Of a DNA stretch of 18,021 nt, positions 7,255-13,608 are shown piece by piece. The notes under the pieces were generated by a model. It searched no databases. It worked only from the letters and a program-made list of their open reading frames with translations, and was not told the DNA's origin. Location of the stretch: the NCBI GenBank assembly GCA_016180275.1, contig JACPBN010000057.1, forward strand, positions 1-18,021, in the 5' to 3' direction. Position numbers and translations under genes: made by a program. This DNA comes from Candidatus Woesearchaeota archaeon. GTDB taxonomy: Archaea > Nanobdellota > Nanobdellia > Woesearchaeales > UBA10200. How positions within the stretch are numbered: the first letter of the stretch is position 1; each line of letters begins with the position of its first letter.

Positions 7255-8331
7255 ATGGCAAACAAAATAAAAAATAAGGAAGAAAAAATAGAAGATGCTA
7301 AGTCACAATCTAAACATCTCAAGTATGCATTCTTTCCGGGGTGCGTCTCGAGAGGAGCTTGCAAAGAGCTTTATGCATCTACTACATTAATCTGCAAGCA
7401 TTTGGGCATTGAGTTAGTTGAGCTGAAACGGGCAAGCTGCTGCGGCGCAGGAGTGATCAATGAACGAACTCCTATTTTAGGAGATGCATTGAATGCAAGG
7501 AATTTTGCGATGGCAGAAGAACTGCAGTTGCCTGTTATGACGCATTGCAGCACATGCCAGGGCGTGATGTCTAAATCCAATAAAAAATTAAAAGAAAATC
7601 CTGAGTTTCTTGCACAGATAAATGAGAAGATTGCAAATGAGAAGATTGAACCGCAAGAAAGTGCATATAAAAGCATTACGTCTGAAAAAACCAATGGTAC
7701 TGGCAATGCAAGACATCAAGGCATTAATCATGCAGATGATCAGCTTAGTGATAAAAGTTTACAAGGTCATGAAGGGTTTCGATATAAAGGAACTGCTGTT
7801 GTAAAACACTTATTATGGATTCTGGCTGCAGATTATGGATTGGAAAATCTGCAGAAAAAAGTAGTAAAGCCGTTGACTGGATTGAAAGTTGCTCCGTTCT
7901 ATGGATGTTACTTGTTGCGGCCAGAAGAAACGCTTGGATTTGAGAGCGCAGATAATCCTACCTCTCTTGATAAATTGATTAGGGCATTAGGCGCAGAGCC
8001 TGTTGATTATGAAGGCAAGACAAAGTGCTGCGGATTTCCGATCACAATGATGAACAGGAATGCAAGCCTGAAAATGGCAGGAAAACAAACGCTTGATGCA
8101 AAAGATAATGGTGCAGACTGTATGGTAACTCCTTGCCCATTATGCCATCTGAATTTAGATTCAATGCAGCCAGACACTGAACGCATCATTGAAAAAAGAT
8201 TAGGCATGCCGATACTGCATCTTCCACAATTGATCGGATTGGCGCTTGGTTTTTCTCCTGAAGAGCTGAAAATGCAGACGCATATTGTTAGTACAGAGAG
8301 TGTGCTGGCGAAGATTGTAGATAAGCAATAA
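7255..8331 (+). CDS. HdrB-like CCG-domain subunit of succinate dehydrogenase/fumarate reductase (SdhE/TfrB-C type)
   Basis: The protein has two cysteine-rich CCG domains. Domain 1 has C30, C62-C63-G and C98/C101 (FFPGC, ASCCGAG, HCSTC). Domain 2 has C218, C258-C259-G and C294/C297 (FYGC, TKCCGFP, PCPLC). In HdrB such domains hold unusual [4Fe-4S] clusters that split a disulfide. In type-E succinate dehydrogenases the same subunit contacts the membrane without transmembrane helices. No transmembrane segment is visible here either. Residues 1-22 are a lysine-rich tail. The linker between the domains contains about 40 extra hydrophilic residues (about 130-172), more than I expect in this family. 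It follows sdhB by 17 nt with only a weak ribosome binding site. Family is certain; partner (quinone or thiol) is not. Confidence 0.92.
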   Translation: MANKIKNKEEKIEDAKSQSKHLKYAFFPGCVSRGACKELYASTTLICKHLGIELVELKRASCCGAGVINERTPILGDALNARNFAMAEELQLPVMTHCSTCQGVMSKSNKKLKENPEFLAQINEKIANEKIEPQESAYKSITSEKTNGTGNARHQGINHADDQLSDKSLQGHEGFRYKGTAVVKHLLWILAADYGLENLQKKVVKPLTGLKVAPFYGCYLLRPEETLGFESADNPTSLDKLIRALGAEPVDYEGKTKCCGFPITMMNRNASLKMAGKQTLDAKDNGADCMVTPCPLCHLNLDSMQPDTERIIEKRLGMPILHLPQLIGLALGFSPEELKMQTHIVSTESVLAKIVDKQ

Positions 8332-8367
8332 ATAATAATTCTGAATAATCTCATTTAAAATATTAGT

Positions 8368-8379
8368 AAAATATATATG
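8368..8379 (+). promoter_or_regulatory. TATA-box promoter for the CobW-family gene
   Basis: AAAATATATATG centred near 8374. Transcription would start near 8400, which gives a short leader before either candidate start (TTG 8414 or ATG 8435). It suggests that this gene is transcribed separately from the sdh genes 80 nt upstream. Confidence 0.4.
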
Positions 8380-8434
8380 CAGCAGCTAGTAATAACATAT
8401 TTTCCGACGGTAATTGACAGTTATAACTAAGAAA

Positions 8435-9550
8435 ATGAAGACAAAAAAACAAATAGAAAAAAAAGTAAAATCAAAAAAAGTAAAAGATACTCATACCTCC
8501 AAAAAACTGCCTGTCACTATCATCACAGGCTACTTAGGCAGTGGCAAGACTACTTTAGTGAATCATATTCTTCAGAATAATAAAGGATTGAAGGTTGCTG
8601 TGATTGTAAATGAATTTGGGGAAATCGGGATAGATAATCAATTGATCGTCAGCACAAAAGAAGACATCATTGAGCTAAGCAATGGGTGCATCTGCTGCCA
8701 AGTGAGAGGGGATATAATAGAAATGATTCTGAAAATATTGCGCACACACCAAAATCTAGGGTATTTAATGATCGAGACTTCAGGATTGGCAAATCCTGTG
8801 CCAGTCGCGCAGACATTCTTTCTGAAAGAGCTGCAGCAGTTGACTGAGATGGACAGCATAATTACGGTTGCTGATGCAGCGCATTTTGAAGAGAATCTGA
8901 AGAAAAGCAATGGTGTGGATCAAATTAAAGCAGGAGATATAATCCTGCTGAATAAGGCTGATGCAGTTACAGATGCAAAACTCTTTGAGATAAAGCAAAA
9001 GATAAATTCAATTGCGCCGCATGCAAGGATAATTGAGACAAAACACAGCAAAGTTAATCTTGGACTGATACTAAATATAGGGCAGTTTGATGTCAAAAGA
9101 TTTTTAGATGAGAAAGGTGAATGGATTGAGGAAGATCATGGGCATGATGAGTTTGGCAATCATATTGATAAAGACGGGATTATTTCGTTCATGTTTAAAG
9201 CAGATAAAATGCTTGATATAAGGAAATTCCAGGCATTTGCGCAAAAGCTGCCGGACAGCATATTCAGAAGCAAAGGCATTATATATTTTAAAGGATTAGA
9301 AGATAAAGCAGTGTATCAGCAGGTAGGAAGAAGGATAGATGTGAAAACAGATTTAATTCCGCAAACTAAGATATATAATCCAAAGACAAAGATGCATGTT
9401 GAAGCAAAACAAGATAAAAATATAAAAACTAATTTAGCAAATAACAAAAAATCGGAATCAGGCAAAAAACAGACACAGATAGTCTTTATTGGGCAAAAAT
9501 TTGATTTCAAGAAAATTGAAGATGAGCTAAAGAAATGTATTGCTGAGTGA
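8435..9550 (+). CDS. COG0523/CobW-family GTPase, probable zinc or other metal chaperone
   Basis: A G3E GTPase that delivers metal to a client protein. Counted from the ATG at 8435, Walker A is GYLGSGKTT (residues 32-40) and Switch I follows in VNEFGEIGIDNQLI. The metal-binding motif CICC is at residues 85-88 in NGCICCQVRGD. ETSGLANP is the Walker B/G3 region and LLNKAD supplies the guanine-specificity NKxD. The C-terminal CobW_C domain runs from about GIISFMFKA to AVYQQVGRRID. A short His/Asp stretch (DHGHDEFGNHIDKD) just before it may hold metal. The first 25 residues are lysine-rich. An in-frame TTG at 8414 would add seven residues; I prefer the ATG but neither start has a good ribosome binding site. 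The client is unknown; the 15-nt gap to the next gene makes the CPCC protein a candidate. Confidence 0.9.
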   Translation: MKTKKQIEKKVKSKKVKDTHTSKKLPVTIITGYLGSGKTTLVNHILQNNKGLKVAVIVNEFGEIGIDNQLIVSTKEDIIELSNGCICCQVRGDIIEMILKILRTHQNLGYLMIETSGLANPVPVAQTFFLKELQQLTEMDSIITVADAAHFEENLKKSNGVDQIKAGDIILLNKADAVTDAKLFEIKQKINSIAPHARIIETKHSKVNLGLILNIGQFDVKRFLDEKGEWIEEDHGHDEFGNHIDKDGIISFMFKADKMLDIRKFQAFAQKLPDSIFRSKGIIYFKGLEDKAVYQQVGRRIDVKTDLIPQTKIYNPKTKMHVEAKQDKNIKTNLANNKKSESGKKQTQIVFIGQKFDFKKIEDELKKCIAE

Positions 9551-9565
9551 ATATCGAGGATAAAA

Positions 9566-10138
9566 ATGCAATTTGCACGAGAACAACCAAGAGATCAGGG
9601 GATTGAGGGTTATGTGAGCGAGGAAGAAAAGAGAGAAAGCGTCAAGCGTGCACTAGATTTACATATGATTGAAAATAGGGAAGTTCATCTTCGTCCAGCG
9701 CAGCAGACACTGTTTTCTTTTACTCAAGGGGATCCAAATGCAGTTATTGGCTCTGGACATAGCATTCAGCAAAAGAGTGAGGAAAAGCAGGAAAAAAAAC
9801 TGACAATTGAAGAGCAGAGAACGCAGCAGCAGAATGATTTTAGCAGCAGCTTATCTTCACAATCTCAGCCAATGCAGGTAAGAAGCTGTCCATGCTGCAT
9901 TTCATTTTTACAGCACAAATTTGGCATGAGTGAAGGAGAGGCAAAGAAATTTGCAATGGGAAGCGACAGTGCAGGCGTTGGTTATGCAGCAAGCTCTGGG
10001 GCAGATTATGCAAGTGGAGGAAGCAGTGGTAATTATTCTGGCGGAGATGGCGGAAGCGGTGGCGGTTATTCTGGAAGTAGCGGTGGAGGAGGCGGTGGAA
10101 ATTACGGTGGCTCTGGCGGTGGAGGGTATAATAAATAA
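9566..10138 (+). CDS. Unknown protein with CPCC motif and Gly/Ser/Tyr-rich tail
   Basis: I do not recognise this family. The 190 residues fall into three parts. Residues 1-60 are charged, with an EEEKRESVKRALDLHMIE helix. Residues 66-104 are Gln/Glu/Ser-rich and probably disordered. Residues 105-131 hold RSCPCCISFLQHKFGMSEGEAKK, with three cysteines (108, 110, 111). From 132 to the end is a low-complexity Gly/Ser/Tyr tail (GGGYSGSSGG and similar). It has a good ribosome binding site (GAGG 6 nt before the ATG) and sits 15 nt after the CobW-type GTPase, so it is almost certainly translated and cotranscribed with it. The CPCC cluster could bind metal, which would suit that neighbour, but this is inference. 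The tail resembles RNA-binding or self-associating segments in composition only. Confidence 0.75.
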   Translation: MQFAREQPRDQGIEGYVSEEEKRESVKRALDLHMIENREVHLRPAQQTLFSFTQGDPNAVIGSGHSIQQKSEEKQEKKLTIEEQRTQQQNDFSSSLSSQSQPMQVRSCPCCISFLQHKFGMSEGEAKKFAMGSDSAGVGYAASSGADYASGGSSGNYSGGDGGSGGGYSGSSGGGGGGNYGGSGGGGYNK

Positions 10139-10159
10139 TGTGTATAAAACAGAATAATT

Positions 10160-10170
10160 CTTAAATAAGT
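10160..10170 (+). promoter_or_regulatory. TATA-box promoter for the malic enzyme
   Basis: TCTTAAATAAG centred about 26 nt before the ATG at 10191. No ribosome binding site is present, so the transcript is probably leaderless. Confidence 0.45.
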
Positions 10171-10190
10171 AATATTTCTTTATTTGTAAT

Positions 10191-11237
10191 ATGGCAGACT
10201 TGAAACAAAAATCCCTAGCATATCATTCAGCAAAGCCTGCAGGCAAGATTGCTGTAGTTCCAACAAAACCATGCAAGACACAAGAGGAGCTTTCTCTTGC
10301 ATATACTCCCGGAGTTGCAGAGCCATGCCTGGAGATTAAGAAAAGTCCAGAGGAGGTTTGGAAGTATACTAATCGCGGTAATATGGTAGCTGTAGTTACA
10401 GACGGCACTGCTGTCCTTGGATTAGGGGATATTGGGCCTCATGCAGGGCTTCCTGTCATGGAAGGCAAAGCTGTTTTGTTCAAAAAATTTGCAGATGTTG
10501 ATGCATTTCCAATCTGTTTACAGAATGTCCGGAATAAAGATGGACATAGTGACGTAAATAAGATAGTTGAAGCTGTAAAGCAGCTTCAGCCAAATTTTGG
10601 CGGAGTGAATCTAGAAGATATTGCTGCGCCAGCATGCTTTGAGATTGAAGAGAGATTAAAAAAAGAAACAGAAATTCCAATTTTTCACGATGACCAGCAT
10701 GGAACTGCAATTATATCATTAGCAGCGCTGCTAAATGGATTAAAACTGTTAGGCAAAAAAATATCTGAGATAAAAGTTGTTGTTAATGGCGCAGGAGCAG
10801 CAGGCATTGCTTGCTCAAAGTTTTATGAATATGCAGGTGTGAAGAGAAAAAATATTTTCATGTGCGACAGAAAAGGGTTGATTTATTCTGGCAGAAAGGA
10901 AGATATGAATCATTATAAGGAATATTTTGCGCAAAATTCTAGAGAGATGGTACTTGCAGAGGCATTAAAAGGCGCAGATGTGTTTTTGGGGGTAAGCGTG
11001 GCAAATGTTGTTAATGGGCAGATGATAAAGTCAATGGCAGATAAAGCAATAGTGTTTGCAATGGCAAATCCTGTACCGGAAATAATGCCTGATGCTGCTA
11101 AGAAAGCAGGAGCTTTTATTGTAGCAACCGGAAGAAGCGACTTTGACAATCAGGTAAATAATGTTCTTGGCTTTCCGGGGATTTTCCGTGGAGCGCTTGA
11201 TGTCAGGGCAGTTAATATCACAGAGCAGAGGAAATGA
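10191..11237 (+). CDS. Malic enzyme, N-terminal part (catalytic and NAD(P)-binding domains); frame broken near the C-terminus
   Basis: Malic enzyme decarboxylates malate to pyruvate with reduction of NAD(P). The visible catalytic residues are Tyr38 in SLAYTPGVAEPC and Lys93 in EGKAVLFKKF. Metal-binding acidic residues lie in LEDIAAP (about 141-147) and FHDDQHGTA (165-173). The dinucleotide-binding motif is NGAGAAGIA (199-207), and MANPVPEI and FDNQVNNVLGFPGIFRGALD (318-337) are conserved. The frame ends after VNITEQRK at residue 348, where family members continue with an EEMK-like stretch and about 90 more residues. That continuation is found at once in the -1 frame (next entry). The two frames overlap as ATGA. 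Whether this is a real two-subunit gene, a frameshift mutation or a sequencing error cannot be told here. Confidence 0.9.
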   Translation: MADLKQKSLAYHSAKPAGKIAVVPTKPCKTQEELSLAYTPGVAEPCLEIKKSPEEVWKYTNRGNMVAVVTDGTAVLGLGDIGPHAGLPVMEGKAVLFKKFADVDAFPICLQNVRNKDGHSDVNKIVEAVKQLQPNFGGVNLEDIAAPACFEIEERLKKETEIPIFHDDQHGTAIISLAALLNGLKLLGKKISEIKVVVNGAGAAGIACSKFYEYAGVKRKNIFMCDRKGLIYSGRKEDMNHYKEYFAQNSREMVLAEALKGADVFLGVSVANVVNGQMIKSMADKAIVFAMANPVPEIMPDAAKKAGAFIVATGRSDFDNQVNNVLGFPGIFRGALDVRAVNITEQRK

Positions 11238-11536
11238 AATTTGCAGCATCTACTGCTCTTGCTGAAATTGCAAATGAGGAAGTGCCTTTTGCTATTAAAA
11301 AATTTTTGGCAAAAGCATATCTGAAAGACGCAAAGAAGAAAATGTTTGATGCAAAAAATCCATTGCACGCTGATTATGTAATTCCAAAACCGTTTGACCC
11401 CAGAGTTGTGCCGAGAGTTGCAAGAGGTGTTGCAGAGGCAGCAGTCAAGCACAAAGTTGCAAGAATTAAAGTCAATGATTCAAATGATTTTGATGGCTAT
11501 GAAATGCAGGTATTTGATAGAGTGAAATTGGTTTGA
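11234..11536 (+). CDS. Malic enzyme, C-terminal part in the -1 frame, ATGA overlap with the N-terminal part
   Basis: The 100 residues begin MKFAASTALAEIANEE, the conserved malic-enzyme segment that normally follows the NAD-binding domain. They continue to YVIPKPFDPRVVPRVARGVAEAA, the C-terminal PKPFDPR motif. The last 20 residues (NDFDGYEMQVFDRVKLV) complete a full-length enzyme of about 448 residues in total. The ATG overlaps the TGA of the upstream part. The frame is closed by a TAA at 11213, so any change of frame must happen within about 20 nt. GAGG lies only two bases before the ATG, too close for an ideal ribosome binding site. Reinitiation after termination is possible, as is a one-base deletion. 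Confidence 0.85.
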   Translation: MKFAASTALAEIANEEVPFAIKKFLAKAYLKDAKKKMFDAKNPLHADYVIPKPFDPRVVPRVARGVAEAAVKHKVARIKVNDSNDFDGYEMQVFDRVKLV

Positions 11537-11569
11537 TTATGTTTTTGATTGTAAAACCCATAAAAACCA

Positions 11570-11584
11570 AAAAAATTTATAATG
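11570..11584 (+). promoter_or_regulatory. TATA-box promoter for the C/D box sRNA
   Basis: AAAAAAATTTATAAT, centred near 11578. An archaeal start site about 25 nt downstream falls at 11603, the first base before the sRNA terminal stem. This match of spacing supports an independent transcription unit. Confidence 0.6.
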
Positions 11585-11603
11585 GAACGGCAATTCTATA
11601 TAT

Positions 11604-11663
11604 TTGTCGATGATGATGTTATTCCCGTCTGAAATGTGATGAGCGTAGAACCTTCTGAGACAA
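11604..11663 (+). ncRNA. C/D box small guide RNA (2'-O-methylation guide)
   Basis: All parts of an archaeal C/D box sRNA are present in order: box C ATGATGA (11610-11616), a 12-nt guide, box D' CTGA (11629-11632), a 3-nt spacer, box C' GTGATGA (11636-11642), a second 12-nt guide and box D CTGA (11655-11658). The two 12-nt spacings are the archaeal standard. TTGTC (11604-11608) pairs with GACAA (11659-11663) as the terminal stem. A T-run (11666-11671) follows as likely terminator. Such RNAs, with L7Ae, Nop5 and fibrillarin, direct ribose methylation. The D' guide (UGUUAUUCCCGU) is complementary, with one G-U pair, to the conserved GGGGAUAACA of the 23S rRNA peptidyl transferase centre. The D guide (GCGUAGAACCUU) target is not known to me. 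Confidence 0.9.
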
Positions 11664-11672
11664 TATTTTTTA
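11664..11672 (+). terminator. T-run terminator of the C/D box sRNA
   Basis: Six consecutive T residues (11666-11671) directly follow the terminal stem of the sRNA. Archaeal RNA polymerase terminates at such runs. Inferred from position. Confidence 0.5.
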
Positions 11673-11737
11673 AAAATAAATATGTGATAAAAAATAATAA
11701 TTTGGCAAAATGGCATACTGAAATAAAAATATTCTTT

Positions 11738-12853
11738 TTAAATTGCTTTGTATAAGCCAGGCAGAAATGCTTCTCTGCTAATCATAACAAACTCATAATT
11801 CTTTATTAAGTCAGAGAATTTTTTTCTTAAATCATTTATTATAATATTAAATTCATTATAATTTTCTACAATAAATTCTACTTCACCTTCCCATGGGCTT
11901 ATAACACGGACATAATAACTGGTTTTTGGATTCTGATGCAAATATTCCAGAAATGTCTTTTCACGTTGTTCATCTATATAATTAAAATAGATGAGAGCCT
12001 TGAATGTCTCTAGATTTAGGGCATGCAAGTTTAATAATATCCTATATCCAATAATTATTGCTTTCTCCTCTAATTTCTTTATTCTGTGTCTTAATTTACC
12101 TGCAGTAGTTCCAGTTTTTTGCGCAAGCTCTGTTATTGGCAGCCTGGCATCATTGGAAAGAATTTCAATTATTTTTTTATCAACGTCATCTATATAATTA
12201 TGCACAACCGTACTGCCTATCTTATCTATTTTTGTTATTTCATCTGTGAAAAAACTTTTTTTGTATACATATGCATCTACAAATGTGCCAACAACTTTTC
12301 TTGCAATTATATGCCTGAATTTGTAGTTTATTTCATTTATTATTGCATACAAATGGTTTGCATCATGAACAAACATTGTGAGAATTAAATCCCAAGAACC
12401 ATTGCAAATTCCCATCCAATATACATAAGGATGCTTGCTTAAGTAGTCGTAAAATTTTTCCCGCTCTTCGCCTATATTTGTGAGCTGCAGATGTATTTTA
12501 TACATTTTATAGCCAAGTTTGTTAGGATTAATAATTGTGCTGAACTTTGCTATAACATTGTTTTTAACAAGATTTGCTATTCTGTATTTACATGTCTCTC
12601 TTGAAATATTTAATTTTTTGGCAAGCTGGGTTGTGGGAATGCGGGCATTTTTATCTAGTTCAAAAAGAATCTTTTTGTCAAGAAGATCTATTTTAGCAAT
12701 GCTTTTTTTAACTTCATTTTTTACTCTAGGCGCAGCTGCATTATAGATATTATGGCTATTACTCTCATGTATATTATTGTTATAATTTTTATTATTTACA
12801 CTAGAAACATTTCCATTATTACTCTTTTTTTGGCTGCTTGTATGTTTTTTCAT
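11738..12853 (-). CDS. Lrp/AsnC-family transcription regulator with two fused HTH-ligand units
   Basis: The protein repeats the Lrp/AsnC plan twice in one chain. Unit 1 has an HTH (about residues 55-105, IDLLDKKILFELDKNARIP) and an AsnC-type ligand domain (about 115-197). Unit 2 has an HTH (about 221-272, VDKKIIEILSNDARLPI) and a second ligand domain (about 283-365). Ordinary Lrp proteins are about 150 residues, so at 371 residues this is an internal pseudo-dimer. Residues 1-50 are an Asn/Ser-rich, probably disordered tail. Ligand and targets cannot be read from sequence. A perfect palindrome coincides with the TATA position about 30 nt upstream of the ATG, so autoregulation is plausible. No ribosome binding site is seen, so the mRNA is probably leaderless. 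Such fused forms are, to my knowledge, common in DPANN archaea. Confidence 0.92.
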   Translation of the reverse strand: MKKHTSSQKKSNNGNVSSVNNKNYNNNIHESNSHNIYNAAAPRVKNEVKKSIAKIDLLDKKILFELDKNARIPTTQLAKKLNISRETCKYRIANLVKNNVIAKFSTIINPNKLGYKMYKIHLQLTNIGEEREKFYDYLSKHPYVYWMGICNGSWDLILTMFVHDANHLYAIINEINYKFRHIIARKVVGTFVDAYVYKKSFFTDEITKIDKIGSTVVHNYIDDVDKKIIEILSNDARLPITELAQKTGTTAGKLRHRIKKLEEKAIIIGYRILLNLHALNLETFKALIYFNYIDEQREKTFLEYLHQNPKTSYYVRVISPWEGEVEFIVENYNEFNIIINDLRKKFSDLIKNYEFVMISREAFLPGLYKAI

Positions 12854-12875
12854 TATTGCCGCATATGAAAACTAG

Positions 12876-12891
12876 TTTATATTAATATAAA
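12876..12891 (-). promoter_or_regulatory. 16-bp palindromic promoter/operator of the Lrp-type regulator
   Basis: TTTATATTAATATAAA is a perfect inverted repeat centred about 30 nt upstream of the regulator ATG, exactly where a TATA box would lie for a leaderless mRNA. Binding of a dimeric or fused regulator here would block TBP. The sequence is AT-only, so a chance palindrome is possible. Confidence 0.45.
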
Positions 12892-13060
12892 TAGGCCTTG
12901 GCTAGTTAATAGATATTAAATCAATATCATTGCTACCCTTAATTACCATTAATGCAACAAAATATATAAATTTTTCCATTATTGGCAAAAAAATCAGAAC
13001 GGGTTATTTATATCTCCGCTACCTATATATACTACCTTAAATTATACTGCCTCAAATAAA

Positions 13061-13090
13061 TATAAAAAAATATCATATAAAAAAATATCA
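13061..13090. repeat. Perfect 15-bp tandem direct repeat (two copies)
   Basis: TATAAAAAAATATCA occurs twice back to back (13061-13075 and 13076-13090) in the promoter region of the next plus-strand ORF. It may provide two TATA elements or a regulator site, or may be simple slippage. The whole gap 12854-13132 is very AT-rich and serves as a divergent promoter region. Confidence 0.7.
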
Positions 13091-13132
13091 AACTAAGTTA
13101 TATAAATTATATAAAATAAGCTGGTGGGGTTT

Positions 13133-13540
13133 ATGCTAAAAGCTTATCAAAGATGCTCTCTGCGCATAAAAAAACATCTGGCTATAGTCAGGCAGCTCAG
13201 GCATCTTTCCAAGAATCATCAGTTATCACTAAAAAAAATCACTGCTTCTAAGTTTTATTCAACTCAAAATGATCAAGTTTCTAAGTTTAGCTCAATAATG
13301 TACTGCAAGGATCAAAATTTACATATAGTCAATTCTAATATAATAACAAATTTAAATGCTGGCTATAATTCATATACTCAGATAGAAAATGCTTGCAATA
13401 AAATAAGCGGGCAGTTTGCAGCAGGCACATTCTATCTCAATAATAACTACCCTACAATTAATTGCACTAATAATTTCACTAGGCAAAATCAAAGTTTCAG
13501 AGTAAAATCTAGTACTATAGTCAAAGAAGTAAATAACTGA
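13133..13540 (+). CDS. Hypothetical Asn-rich protein, no recognised family
   Basis: I do not recognise this 135-residue protein. The N-terminal 40 residues are strongly basic (MLKAYQRCSLRIKKHLAIVRQ and on), and the rest is polar and rich in Asn, Ser and Thr, with three cysteines. No signal peptide, membrane segment or known motif is visible. The start is decided by a GGTGGGG ribosome binding site at 13123-13129, which favours the ATG at 13133 over an in-frame GTG at 13124 inside that site. The ORF ends 68 nt before structured element A. The low-complexity composition means it could be a fast-evolving orphan or even a spurious ORF. Confidence 0.5.
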   Translation: MLKAYQRCSLRIKKHLAIVRQLRHLSKNHQLSLKKITASKFYSTQNDQVSKFSSIMYCKDQNLHIVNSNIITNLNAGYNSYTQIENACNKISGQFAAGTFYLNNNYPTINCTNNFTRQNQSFRVKSSTIVKEVNN

Positions 13541-13608
13541 GCACATTATGCTGAAATGGATTTTTTCCCAATATGCTTTAAGATTCTTGAAGAGTTGTTC
13601 TTTTGAGT
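13541..13608. other. Spacer between the Asn-rich ORF and element A
   Basis: No gene seen. A TTTAAGAT stretch near 13578-13585 lies about 25 nt before the left edge of element A and could be its plus-strand TATA box, but it is weak. Confidence 0.3.

Noticed and set aside
8414..8434. TTG start for the CobW-type GTPase.
   Set aside because: It would add only seven residues, and an ATG lies just downstream. The ribosome binding site evidence is poor for both, so this is a preference rather than proof.
9930..10157. Second frame through the Gly-rich tail giving a 75-residue protein.
   Set aside because: It is a low-complexity shadow of the GGN repeats and has no start signals of its own.
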